Source: Vicugna pacos
Lineage: Eukaryota; Chordata; Mammalia; Artiodactyla; Camelidae
Reading direction: 5' to 3'
DNA length: 64,000 bases
Assembly: GCF_048564905.1 (NCBI RefSeq)
Contig: NC_133004.1
Location: 42,452,105 to 42,516,104, forward strand
A model generated the notes under the pieces. That model ran no database searches. It was given only the letters and a program-made list of their open reading frames with translations, and was not told where the DNA came from. Both the position numbers and the translations under genes were made by a program. Below, piece by piece: positions 53,065 to 63,249 of this stretch (position 1 is the first letter of the stretch; the number at the start of each line of letters is the position of its first letter).

Positions 53065-53590
53065 AAATTACACCTGTGTTCATTGCAGCATTATTCACAA
53101 TAGCTAAAATGTGGAAGCAACCCACGTGTTCATTGATGGATGACTGGCTAAACAAAATGTGGTCATCTATACCATGGAATATTGTGCAACCTTAAGAAGG
53201 AAGGAAATTCTGCCACATGCTTCAACATGGATGAATCTCGAAGACATTCTGCTAAATGAAATAAACTAGTCACACACAAAAAAACTCAAATAGTGTACAA
53301 TTCTACTTAAATGAGGTCCCTAGGGTAGTCAAATTCAGAGAGACAGAAAGTAGAACGGAGTTTGCCAGGGGCTGGGATGGGGAAGAATGGGGAGTTAGTG
53401 GTAGTGGGTGTGGAGTTTCAGTTTTACAAGATGCAGGGAGTTCTGGAGATGGAGAGATGGATGGTAGTGATGGTTGCACGATGTTATGAATGTATCTAAT
53501 ACCACTGAGCTGTACACTTACAAATGGTTAAGATGGTGAATTTCATGTTGTATGTATTTTACCACAATAAATTAAAATTTGGAAAAAAAG
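53065..53590 (+). mobile_element. LINE-1 3' end (older type)
   Basis: GTGTTCATTGCAGCATTATT, CACAATAGCTAAAATGTGGA, 'CTTCAACATGGATGAATCTC', GCCAGGGGCTGGGATGGGGA, 'GAGCTGTACACTTACAAATG' and 'TTTTACCACAATAAATTAAA'. 5'-truncated, no open ORF2. Similar in age to 33085-33615. Confidence 0.9.
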
Positions 53591-54999
53591 ATCCCAAGTG
53601 AGGATGTTTCTGCTTCCTGTGGGGGCCATGAGTGACTTGTGGGGAGACCTCATCTCCAGTCTCCATCTCCCAGCTGAGGACAGGTGTCAGGGCAGAGCTG
53701 AAAGGGACAATGTGAGACAAGCAGGGCTCTTCTCCTACGGGCCTGGGTACAAATCAAGCACCACCCCCGCCACCCCCACACATCCTCCCAGACCATGGTA
53801 CCCAGCCACCCAGAGAGCTCAGGCTGTAGCCAGGGCACAGGCTGGTGGAGCAGCAGGTGACACTTGTCACCAAGTGGTGAACTCCACCCCAAGGAGCCCG
53901 AGAGCCAGCCCCACAGCCCACATGTTGAGCGGTGAGAGGAACAGGAGTGCACTTGTCCCTGGGGTGTGAGAGGCTCTGGGGATGCCCTCACTGGTGCAGG
54001 CCTTGGAGGGGCTCACGTTTCTGTCTCTGCAGCCGTCCGTGGGGGCTGCTGGGCCCATGGCCTGGGAGTTACAGAAACGCTGGGTCTCCTGTCAGTGGGA
54101 ATAGTTGAACTGAAGGAGTGTGTGAGTCCGAGCTCTTCATGCTGAGAGCAACTAAAATCTCACTTATTCTTCCTTAAACAAAAAGGATCTTTATGTAAAG
54201 CTGAAAAGTGCTGAGGGGGTGGACTTCAATGTTGGGCTCAATTCAGCTGTTGGACCACATCAAGGACCTGACTCTTCCGTCTCTCCCATCTGCCTTGCCA
54301 GTGTCGGCTTTGCCCAAGGCTGGGGGCGAGGGTGGGGTTCGGGCGGCCAGGGAATCTGGGGGTGTGTGTTGTCAGGGGGCATAGTCAGCAGCTCTGCAGC
54401 TCAGAAAGGTGGTTATTCTGCAAGGTCTTGCCTCCATATTGACCGCCTCTCCCCTCCTGGACCATCAGCCCCACTGGCCTGGCTGGTTCGCCGCCTGGAA
54501 GGGTGGCCGGTGCAGGGCAGGAGCCCAAGAGACCTGGGGCAAGAGCGGACGTCTGTGCACGCAGCTTCACGGAGAAGGAGCATGAGAACTGGTGGGGTCC
54601 TGACCAAAGCCGCCCCTCCCAGGCATGGGATGACGAATCCCCAGGCCCACCGGCGCATCATCGACCAGGGAGGGGCCAGGTGGCTCCAAGAAGCAGCGGC
54701 GAGGCACGGCTGGCCGATTTGATTAACTTGCTTAGTGAACTCTGAATTCTCTCCATTTTTCCCCCCATGACAATTGTATTTTCTCCCTAAAATTGTTATT
54801 GATTCCTCATGTGTGGGGATGTAGGTCTAACAGGAAAGACTATCCTGCACACGGTCGACAAGAAACCGAGTGGTGGGAGAGAAGGGAGGGAGGGCTGGGT
54901 GAGGAGATGACTTTGGCCAAATGGTGGTTGGCTTCTAGCTCAGACCTCCATGGACCTGGCCACAAATCCTAGGTCCGAGAAGCAGGTGCAGGGGTGAGC
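53591..54999. other. GC-rich unique sequence
   Basis: No supportable exon. The 167-codon plus frame at 54219-54722 and its antisense frames show no domain. Confidence 0.35.
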
Positions 55000-55135
55000 A
55001 GGGTGGCCAGATCTAGCAAATGAAAACACAAAGTACCCAGTTAAATTAAATCTGAATTCAGATAAACAACAAACGTATTTCTTTGGTGTAAGTTTAACTC
55101 ACACTAAAGTTGCTCCCATTCAATGGGTCAGGGAA
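55000..55135. mobile_element. Small palindromic DNA transposon fragment, unassigned
   Basis: GTGGCCAGATCTAGCAAATG, 'ACCCAGTTAAATTAAATCTG', AATTCAGATAAACAACAAAC match one arm of a common palindromic mammalian element ('tggccagatttagcaaataaaaatac'). Confidence 0.55.
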
Positions 55136-55367
55136 CGAGGCTCTGAGTGGGGACGGGGCTCACTGGGAAGTGGCACAAGGGGACCCGAGCCTGGCCCCCT
55201 GGACACAGAGGTCACTTCTAGATTCTCCCCACAGAGAGTCACCTGTGTCCCAGCTGCGGTAGGTCAGGGGTAGGGGACAGAGGGAGCAAGCAGAGTGGGT
55301 CAGGGTGCCGACCCTCTGGCTAAGGATGTCCCCTGTGGTGGGGGGTCGGAGACACCTCAGTACAGGT
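55136..55367. other. Unique sequence
   Basis: Nothing recognised. Confidence 0.3.
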
Positions 55368-55790
55368 CAGTTAGTGTCCTGGAGCTGCTAGAACAAAGCA
55401 CTGCAAAATCGGGCGGCTTGAAACAACAGAAGTTTATTCTCTCAGCAGTTCCAGAGGCCAGAAAACATAATCAAGGTACCAACAGGGCCTGGCTCTTGCT
55501 GAAGGCTCTTGGGGAGGATCTTTCCCGCCTCTTCCAGCTTCTCGTGGTGCTCCTCGGCCTGTAGACCCACCACTCCAATCTCTGCCTCTGTCACCACTTC
55601 CACTTCTCCTCTGGGTCTCTCCGTGTGTCCTCTCCTTCTCTTGCAAGGATGCTGGTCACCCTAATCCTGTATGATCTCATGCTGACTAATGACACCATAA
55701 AGACCCTACGTCTAAGTCCGCCGACTGAGACTCCAGAGTGGCATGAGTCTAGGGGTGGGGGTGACACTCTCCAGCCCATCACACCACCCC
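55368..55790 (-). mobile_element. ERVL-MaLR LTR (antisense)
   Basis: A fossil in reverse: GTCCTGGAGCTGCTAGAACA, GCGGCTTGAAACAACAGAAG, 'TTTATTCTCTCAGCAGTTCC', CCTAATCCTGTATGATCTCA. About 420 bp. Confidence 0.82.
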
Positions 55791-56089
55791 ATTAAGGACT
55801 GGTATCTCCCTCCTTCCCCAAACAAGCTAAATGCTATGTCCCAGGACTGCACACCACACACATTCTTTCTGTAGCTCCTACTCAGTTCCTCTGCTCTCCT
55901 GACCGCTGACCCAAGAGTGTCCAGGAACCAACACCTGCCTCTACTCCTTCAATTTAACCTCTATACCAGGGCCTCCCACATTCCTATCCCCAACCTGACT
56001 GTCTCCCAAACTCTGGACTTGGACGCACACCTGCACGCACCTGCACACACCTCTACCCGGTGCCTCCGTCTCCGAGGCCGACACCTGAC
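55791..56089. other. Unique sequence
   Basis: Nothing certain. It includes a run of CACCTG-like words at 56025-56055, low-complexity in nature. Confidence 0.3.
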
Positions 56090-56672
56090 CGCAACACGTC
56101 CCACAACCCGCTCTCCCTGGGGCTCCTCCATCTCAGCCATGGCATCACCATAGCCCGAGCTCTGGCCCAAGCCTGAGTCATCCTCACGCCCTCCCCTTCT
56201 CGCACCCACAGCCAATCTGCCAGGAAACCCTGTCGGTTCTACTTTCAGAATCAATCCAGAGCCCAGCTCCTTCTCACCACCTCCACTGCCACCTCCCTGG
56301 ACTCAGCCGCTGTCGTTTCCCTCCCAGGTTGTGAGAAGAGGCTCCTCATCCTCCTTGCCTTCTCCCTGGATCCCTACAGCCCGTCCCCGCTGCAGCCAGG
56401 GTGCTCCCGTTCAAACCTGTCACACGTCTGCACCCTCCAGGGGCCTCCACACTCCCGAATGAAATGCAAAGTCCTCACCAGAAGCTTTGGCCCGGGAGAC
56501 CTCTCCCACCTCCCACCTCCCCTCTCCTGCCACACGAGTCCTCCCTACTCTGTGTCACCCTCGCCTCTGGGCTCAGCACCTGTTGTTCCTTCTGCTTATG
56601 AATATCCTGTTCTATTTCTCTAGAGATTACTGACTAGTACAATTATGACATTCTATACATTTTACTACATCC

Positions 56673-56723
<51 letters not shown>

Positions 56724-56875
56724 GCAGTATACATATTACTATATATATTTATTAGAGTATGAACTCCATGATAGCAGGAATTTCTTTTAATTTCGTTTCC
56801 TGTCTCATCCTCACCATCGCAAATAGTGCCTGGCACATAGTAGCTGCCACAAAATGTTAGTTAAAGTCATCATCA
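56090..56875 (+). mobile_element. L2 LINE, long sense copy with an internal microsatellite
   Basis: The longest L2 here, in order: GAGTCATCCTCACGCCCTCC, 'CCACAGCCAATCTGCCAGGA', TTCTCACCACCTCCACTGCC, CACCTCCCTGGACTCAGCCG, 'TTCAAACCTGTCACACGTCT', AATGCAAAGTCCTCACCAGA. It ends with the L2 tail ATTAGAGTATGAACTCCATG, 'GTGCCTGGCACATAGTAGCT'. It spans the end of ORF2 and the 3' UTR. Too diverged for an open frame. Confidence 0.85.
56673..56720. repeat. (GATA)12 microsatellite
   Basis: Twelve uninterrupted GATA units inside the L2. A minus-strand frame through it gives an IYLS repeat, which is only the translated microsatellite. Confidence 0.97.
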
Positions 56876-57440
56876 TTGTCTTCTTCGGCTCAAGTTGTCA
56901 TAACAGAATGCCTCAGGCTGGGCAGCTTAAACAACAGAAATTTATTTCTCGCTGTTCTGGAGGCTGGAAGTCCAAGCTCAGAGTGCTGGCAAGGTTGGTT
57001 TCATCCTGAGACTTTGGCTTCTCTCTAGGTCCTCACGTGGTAAAAAGAGAGAAGACTCTGGTGTCTGTTTCCCTTCTTTTTTTTTTAAATTGAAGTATAG
57101 TCAGTTACAATGTGTCAATTTCTGGTGTACAGCACAGTGTCCCAGTCATGAATATGCATGTGTATATTCATTTTCATATTCTTTTTCATTAAAGTTTATT
57201 ACAACATATTGAATATAGTTCCCTGTGCTATACAGAAGAAATTTGTTTTTTTATCTATTTATATATATAGTGGTTATCTGTTCCTCTTGTAAGACACCCA
57301 TCAGATCAGATTAGGGTCCCACACTTACAAACTCATTTAATCTTCTCAAGACCCCCAACTCCAAATACAGTCACATTGCGGAGTATGGCTTCAACACACG
57401 GATGTGGGAGGACAGTTCAGTCCACAGCACTCATCATTAT
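56876..57440 (-). mobile_element. ERVL-MaLR LTR (antisense) split by a LINE-1
   Basis: A fossil. Left part: GGCTCAAGTTGTCATAACAG, 'GGCTGGGCAGCTTAAACAAC', TTCTGGAGGCTGGAAGTCCA, to TGTCTGTTTCCCTTCT near 57077. Right part from about 57280: GATCAGATTAGGGTCCCACA, 'TCATTTAATCTTCTCAAGAC', CCAAATACAGTCACATTGCG, CAGTTCAGTCCACAGCA. About 365 bp once the L1 is set aside. Confidence 0.9.
57076..57280 (-). mobile_element. LINE-1 3' UTR, artiodactyl type, nested in a MaLR LTR
   Basis: Antisense copy of about 205 bp: a T-run, then AAATTGAAGTATAGTCAGTT, ACAATGTGTCAATTTCTGGT, 'TATTCTTTTTCATTAAAGTT', TTCCCTGTGCTATACAGAAG. Flanks TCTGTTTCCCTTCT and TCTGTTCCTCTTGT look like a slightly decayed target duplication. 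Confidence 0.9.
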
Positions 57441-57454
57441 AATGGAATGCTTCT

Positions 57455-57580
57455 CTGACAACAACGGGAATCCTTTGGGAGTTAGACCTGGATTCAGTCT
57501 TGACTCTACCACCTGCCTGCTGTGTGATTTGAGGGCACTCCTTCTGCTTTGCTGAAACTTCCTTAGTCTAAGAATTTTCC
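57455..57580 (+). mobile_element. MIR SINE fragment (sense)
   Basis: AGTTAGACCTGGATTCAGTC, TTGACTCTACCACCTGCCTG, 'CTGTGTGATTTGAGGGCACT'. Left half of MIR in sense. Confidence 0.75.
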
Positions 57581-57584
57581 TACC

Positions 57585-57895
57585 TGTGTTATTTTCTTAC
57601 GGCAGCCGTGACAAATTACTACCAAATGGGTGCCTTAAAACAAGAGAGATTTATTCTCTCCCAATTCTGGAAGACAGGAGTCTTAAATCAAGGTGTGGGG
57701 AGGTGTGGTCCTCTCTGCCTCTCACCTCCTTCCTAGCTCCTGGTGGCTGCAGGTGATCCTTGGTGTTTCCTGGTTTATAGCTGGGTAACACCAACCTCTG
57801 CCGCCATCTTCTCATGACCCTTGTCCTATGTGTCTCAAATCTCCCTCCCTTCCCACAGTAGCAGGAGGGTAGACCAGAAGCCCCTTCATTCTTCC
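57585..57895 (-). mobile_element. ERV LTR, MaLR-like (antisense)
   Basis: A fossil: TTCTTACGGCAGCCGTGACA, AATTACTACCAAATGGGTGC, 'TTCTGGAAGACAGGAGTCTT', CTAGCTCCTGGTGGCTGCAG. The subfamily differs from the neighbour at 56876. Confidence 0.72.
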
Positions 57896-58364
57896 TGTGG
57901 AGTCATGTTGCTTCCTCTACATCCACCCAGTGGAATAACTTAGAAACTCAGCTAGGCTCAAAGAAAAGATGTTAACATTTCCATGTTGATGCAGGAAACA
58001 TGATTTACATTCCATTTGGTCTGGTGTCTGTTTCCTTTTTTCCTTTGCTTCCTAGCTAATTGGAATTTAGTATTTGGTACCCCCGCCATTTGTCTGGGGG
58101 TGAGGATGAGTCTAGAGTGATCCAGACCAGCGGAGATGGAAATGGGGCAACTTCCCTTGCGATTAAAAGGCAACACAGCCTGGGTCTGAAATTGTGGTTG
58201 AAAAAGCTGAGCTGGTCCGGTGTCACCTCAGGGGCCACACTGGTCCCCACTGCCCTGCCCCTGTCTCAAAATGTAACAGCCACACCGTCGGGCCTGGCAG
58301 GTGCTCCTCCCACCTAGGAAGTGCCAGCGTTTCCCTTCTTCATCCCCCTTTTCTGCAGATACTC
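57896..58364. other. Unique sequence
   Basis: Nothing recognised. Confidence 0.3.
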
Positions 58365-58690
58365 ATGTAAGAACCCACTGGGTTCTGGCACAGGCCTGGG
58401 CTCAGGAGGTGCAAAATGAATGGGACAGACCCGCCCCCTGCTTCTCCGGGAGCCTTCAGCCTTTGAGGGAGACAGATAATGAACAAGCAATCAATCAATA
58501 CATTCAAAACAAGCAATCAATAAATCATTGTATGAGGTCAAGGTGGAAAGCGATATGTGCTCTGGAGAAGGTAAAACAAAGTAGAGGTTAAGAGAGGAAG
58601 AATGGAGCATTTGAGACAGGATCCAGGAAGGCCTCTCTGGAGTCATGTCATCTGAGCAGATTCGTGGGTGATGGGAGGGCATTGGTGTGT
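58365..58690 (-). mobile_element. L2 LINE (antisense)
   Basis: GGAGACAGATAATGAACAAG, CAATCAATCAATACATTCAA, 'GATCCAGGAAGGCCTCTCTG' and AGTCATGTCATCTGAGCAGA follow the reversed L2. Confidence 0.8.
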
Positions 58691-59339
58691 AGAGGGAATC
58701 TCATCCAGGATCTCTGCATCTTCCAAGTTCTTGGATGATTATTGAATTCATCCCTGGGCTCCAAGGAGGGTGAATGAAGCGCAGGAACACAGGCAAGTAA
58801 TGAGACGCTCAGGAAACCACAGGGACTGCGACTGCTGCCTGAGGCACATACTCAAACCAGAAACAAACAGGAAGAAACCAACCAGGCAGAGTTGCCCCCG
58901 CAGACGTCACGTGAGTGTGCACAGAGCATGCGCAGGGACCAGGGCTGTCCGCAGAGTGAGGGGCAAATTCAGTGAGAATCTCCAAGGTCAGGAGGGTCCA
59001 GCGTGTCCACTACACCCAGCCCGACTTCCTGCTCCACAGGGTGCCCTCTGCGCTTTGGCTGCCCTCATGGAAGACAGGGTGGAGGGTCTACCTGGCTTCC
59101 CAGCCATTACCGACCCAGGCTGCCTGGCTCTACCTGGTACCTGACTCCTGCGAGTCTTTCCTTGCTGAGTCACAGCTCCTGCCCCTTCTCCCTGGTCTGG
59201 TGGCCACATCCCTCTGCCTGGCCCAGGGGAGGTGCTTCAGTTGGGGCTTGGAGTCCCAGTCCTGGCCCTGGCCTTTTTCCTGCATTCTTTTCTCCAACCT
59301 AAGTCATTCGAGGTTCTGGCTTTGTATCCTGCGTCATGA
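58691..59339. other. Unique sequence with CRE/E-box-like words
   Basis: No gene recognised. A short patch at 58900-58935 carries several regulatory-like words. Confidence 0.35.
58903..58934 (+). promoter_or_regulatory. CRE-like word, E-box and NRF1 half-site cluster
   Basis: GACGTCAC (58903-58910, CREB-like), overlapping CACGTG (58908-58913, E-box for USF/MYC-type factors), and GCATGCGCA (58926-58934, NRF1-like) within 32 bp. Function is inferred from motif matches only. Confidence 0.35.
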
Positions 59340-59399
59340 CTGCACCACCCCCACGCACTGAGTATTCACTATGTGTGGGTACTGGATGAGCCCTTTTCT
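59340..59399 (-). mobile_element. L2/MIR-like scrap
   Basis: GCACTGAGTATTCACTATGT resembles the 'gagcacctactatgtgcc' word of L2 and MIR. Too short to say which. Confidence 0.35.
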
Positions 59400-59878
59400 C
59401 TGGTGGTGACCAACCTCGAAGATGGCCCCAATGACCTCCACCTCTTGTATGCACGGTCGTGAGCAGACACTTCCCACATATTGCGCCAGGGTTGGTCCGT
59501 GTACCTGCAGAAGGCAGCAGATGTGGTGGTATGCCATTCCCAAGATTAGGGTACAAAAGATACGGCGCACTCTCAGAATACTCCTTGTGGGAAGCCGGCT
59601 GCCATGCTGGGAGCAGCCGTTTGGACAGGCCCACCTGGTGAGGAACAGAGGCCTCCTGCCCACAGCCATATGGGGTGCCATCTTGGAAGGGCGTCCTCCA
59701 GCCCTTTAGAGACCAGCCCGGCCAGCACCTCCATCACAACTTCACAAACGGTCCTGAGTAAGAACCACCCAGCTTCTCCTAGATTCCTGACCCAGGGAAA
59801 CCATAAGCTAATAAAGGCTTGCTGTCTTCAGCCACTCAGCTTTAGAGTAATTTGTTACACGGCAACAGATGATTAACA
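59400..59878 (+). mobile_element. ERVL-MaLR LTR (MLT1-like), near full length
   Basis: A fossil in sense: GGTGACCAACCTCGAAGATG, 'GCCATTCCCAAGATTAGGGT', 'GTGCCATCTTGGAAGGGCGT'. The 3' end is TAATAAAGGCTTGCTGTCTT, CAGCCACTCAGCTTTAGAGT and TTGTTACACGGCAACAGATG. About 480 bp. Old. Confidence 0.75.
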
Positions 59879-59879
59879 T

Positions 59880-60050
59880 GCTCATCTCAGTTCTTCCAGT
59901 CCTCAGAACCACTCTGTGCTGTGTAGTGATCATTGTCTCATTATACAGGCAGGAAACTGCTGCCCAGACACGTGAAATCACTGGCCCCAAGTCACCCAGA
60001 GAAGTTGTGTAGAGGAATGTGAACCTGAGCATTTGCATCCATTATAACGA
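59880..60050 (-). mobile_element. MIR SINE (antisense)
   Basis: AGAACCACTCTGTGCTGTGT, 'GTCTCATTATACAGGCAGGA', AACTGCTGCCCAGACACGTG, 'GGCCCCAAGTCACCCAGAGA'. Reverse of MIR. Confidence 0.75.
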
Positions 60051-60094
60051 GACCTCTGGATTTCCATTTACTGACAACCACAGGTTCCTACTCA

Positions 60095-60225
60095 GAAAGC
60101 ATGTCCTCAGCCGAGGGCTTTACTCCCCAAAATAAGCCTGGAGTGGGTGCTAATCACCCTTATTTGACGGATGAGTAAACGAAGGCTCAAACAACCATGT
60201 CTTGCTCAGGGTCCCTAGTTGGGGT
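60095..60225 (-). mobile_element. MIR SINE fragment (antisense)
   Basis: CACCCTTATTTGACGGATGA and GTAAACGAAGGCTCAAACAA, the MIR core in reverse, diverged. Confidence 0.55.
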
Positions 60226-60764
60226 GGAGGGTGCCCCATCATAACTCAGCCCCCTGAGGTCATTGGAGGTTGCCCTGGGGAGGCACCTCTTCAGAGCAGG
60301 GATGAACCCCAGAGTGTTCTCCCCAACGGGGGCCCATGTGGCCTCAGGCTCTTCTTCCCCCACCCAGGGCTGTGGGACCCCTCCTCCACCTTCCCCAACC
60401 CCTCAGCTAGCAAAGGGCTCGCAGCCTGGAGTGATGGGGATGCTGTCATCTGCAGGACTGAGGTTTCAGGAAGCAGCTGTTTACTCTGGGTCTTGAATTT
60501 TAAAGAGGTTTAAAGTCCAAGTTGGACCCTCAGATCCTGGGATGCCTGTAACCATGGCAGCAACTCACTGAGCAATAGCAAATATTTGCTGAAGTAGAGA
60601 GAGCAGGTAGGGAAGGAAATGGGGAATGAGGCTTTTTCCTGGGTGCCTGCAGATGGCCTGGGGGCTATCCCCAGGGGGCACTCAGATGCCTCCAGTCCTA
60701 ACTCATCTATCAGGGGCCCACCCTTCACCTCCTGGGTTTCTGCATGAAATGTGCCCTCAGGACA
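60226..60764. other. GC-rich unique sequence
   Basis: No gene or repeat recognised. Confidence 0.35.
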
Positions 60765-60900
60765 GCATATCCAGAGCCAGATCCTGGGTGGGCCTTTCCT
60801 GCAATAATAAATACCTTCTTTTTCTTAAGCCTCAGTTTCTTTATCTGTGAAATGGGAATAAAAAAACCTGCCTGCCTTTTCAGGGATGTCATGAAGTCCA
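60765..60900 (+). mobile_element. MIR SINE (sense)
   Basis: TTAAGCCTCAGTTTCTTTAT, CTGTGAAATGGGAATAAAAA, the MIR core in sense. Confidence 0.8.
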
Positions 60901-60984
60901 GCTGCCCTCATGAGGAATTGTCGTAAAGAACCCCTTTGGTTGGGTTCCAGGATGAAGGGCTATCAAGAGCTCCAGGCCACCCTT

Positions 60985-61055
60985 CACATGGCCCAGAGAA
61001 GGGCAGTGGCTTGCTCAAGGCCACACAGCAAGAGCAGAGGGGCCCAGAAACCAGT
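60985..61055 (-). mobile_element. MIR SINE fragment (antisense)
   Basis: GTGGCTTGCTCAAGGCCACA, CAGCAAGAGCAGAGGGGCCC. Matches 'cttgcccaaggtcacacagc' of reversed MIR. Confidence 0.65.
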
Positions 61056-62504
61056 CACACAGCCCTGCTGTCATCTCAGGCCAGGAGGCTTTCCCTGACC
61101 AGCTGTCACCAGCTGAATGGTTTTGGACCACTGCCGCTGTGTGTTTCCTTGTGGACATGCTTGGGGCTTAGCCACAATCTGGGTCAGGGCCTGGGACATG
61201 CTAGGTATGTAGACAGTGTCTCAGCAGAGAGAAGCCAGGAAAGCAGGCTCTGCGCTGCTGGGAAGGGGTTCGGCCTTTCCTGCAGAAGCCTGAGGAAGGG
61301 ACCAGGGCTCTTCCCACTGGCCATCCCCATCGCCTCAGGTTTCCTGGTTAACTGGTCCATGTGCACACCTTGATTTGTAAATAGGCCAAAAGCTGCATTT
61401 ATTTTTTAATTACATCCTAGGGAGTTAAGCTTACATCCTATTATTAAGAGAATAAGGTGTGAAGACCAAGCACACAGAATATACTAAAGGTCGGAGATTG
61501 AGTCTTGGCTTTTTTAGGAGTCTGGGGCCTCCGTTTCCCCACAGGGAATGTTCTCAGAGTCGGAATGTTCTAGGAGACATTGTTCTGAAAGTTTCCTCAC
61601 AGCCCTCCCCATTCTGTCTCCTATCTTTGCTGGAAGCAAAATATATTTATTTATTTCATTTCCTATTTCTTGCACTGGAAACTCTTAAAATAGAACAGGA
61701 GGTGGAGCTGTGAGGAGAGGTCCCCAGGTGGAAGCTCCTCCCTGCGGGCCTGCAGGCAGCTGGGGCTCTGCAACGTGGTGGGGATACAGAAGCCCACCCT
61801 CCACGCCCACGTGGCACAGATCTGCCCTAGGTCTAGGACAAGGCGAGTCTTCTGGCTAAAATCTTCCACCACGCCACACCTGGGTTCCTCTGCTCTACCA
61901 GAGGCCTGGCTTCTAATGGGTGGCTTGGGAACCAGCTGAAATGCTGCTTCCCTGGGGAAAATGAAGGTTGTGTCTGCAACAACCCAGTGGCCCTGGTCCT
62001 GGGAGACAGCACCTGCTGGAAAAGTGCTGGGCGTGACTCGTTTCCAAGGGCTTGACCACACTCCAGGGGCTTGGCCGCATCTCCAGGGGCGTGGCCATCT
62101 CCAGCCCACCCCCACCATCGTTCCCCTGGCATATCCACCAGTTCAAAGCAAGGAGGGACTCCAGGGCCTCATGGAGCATGTGTCTAAAAGGACATCGGAG
62201 AGCTCCTCTCAGTCAAGCCTGTTGCCCTCCTTCAGACAAAGGTATCTCTCAGCTGGCCCACTATCACTACAGACAGGCAGAGAGAGTCAGCAATGGTAGA
62301 CAGATCACACTCCTCCCCAGACTGGAAGCTACTGAGGACTTGTGGGACAAGGCTCCTGGAAGCCAGGCTCAGAATGTATATGGATGTTAAAGAGACAAGG
62401 ACATTAAAACAATTATTGTAACTGTTCAATACGTGTAAAAAGTGTTTCTTCTCTGTATGTACAAAAGGTTAGTGAGGCATTGTGAAATTAAAATACATAC
62501 ATAC
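61056..62504. other. Unique sequence
   Basis: No gene or interspersed repeat recognised. It contains a three-unit short tandem at 62048-62104. The stretch 61370-61500 is AT-rich and unique. Confidence 0.35.
62048..62104 (+). repeat. Short tandem repeat, three units of 18-20 bp
   Basis: Three head-to-tail units start GGGCTTGACCAC, GGGCTTGGCCGC and GGGCGTGGCC, each ending in CTCCAG. The third contains the KLF/Sp-like word GGGCGTGGCC. Confidence 0.8.
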
Positions 62505-63205
62505 ACATTGGTCTCTGACACCAGTTCCTGACACAGATCTCCTAAAATCCTTGTAATTTCCTGAGTAATAGGAGCATCTGACACAGAACTGCTGAATCCC
62601 TTAAAATTTCAAGGGTGACAGGAGAATTTTTAAGATGAGGCTAATTGGGGCTGGTCACTGGAAAGACCAAGCCATGATTAGAAGCTTAAAACTTTTAGCC
62701 CCAGACCTCACTCTCTGAAGAGGGGAGAGAGGCTAGAAATGGAGTTAGTAATGCCTACATGATGAAGCGTCCATCAAAATCCCCAAAGTATGAGGTTTGG
62801 AGAGCTTCCAGGTTGGTGAACACATCCATGTGCTAGGCAGGTGGTGCAACCCAACTCCATAGAGACAGAAAGTCTCAAGCTTGGGATTTTTCCAGATCTT
62901 GGCTTCTGTAGCTCTTCCTGTATCCCTTATTATATTCTTTGTAATAAACCAGTAAGTGTTTCCATGAGTTCTATGAGCCATTCTAGCAAATTATCGATCC
63001 CAAGGAGGGAGTCATCAGAACCTCAGTTTACGACCAGTCAGTCAGAAGTACAGGTGACAACCTGGGACTTGTGATTGATGTATGAAAAGGGGGAAGTCTT
63101 GTGGGACTTAGCCTTTAACTGATGCCTACTCCAAGCAGATGGTGTGAGAACTGAATTGAATTGTAGGACACATCTGGTGTCAAAAGTATTCAGTATGAGA
63201 ATAAA
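62505..63205 (+). mobile_element. LTR-type element, fuller copy of the 19775-20395 family
   Basis: A fossil of about 700 bp. AAATCCTTGTAATTTCCTGA, 'CACTGGAAAGACCAAGCCAT', TTCCAGGTTGGTGAACACAT, 'TTATATTCTTTGTAATAAAC' with a poly(A)-type signal, AGCCATTCTAGCAAATTATC, CTTGTGGGACTTAGCCTTTA, 'GAACTGAATTGAATTGTAGG'. Old. The family name was not assigned by eye. Confidence 0.68.
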
Positions 63206-63249
63206 GGAGATCAGCGAGTGTTTCCTAGACAGAGAAGTAGACATCAAAA
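63206..63249. other. Short unassigned junction
   Basis: Between the LTR element and the L1 ORF1 remnant. It may be the end of either. Confidence 0.3.

Noticed and set aside
56627-56836. Open frame with an IYLS repeat
   Set aside because: Translated GATA microsatellite, not a protein repeat.
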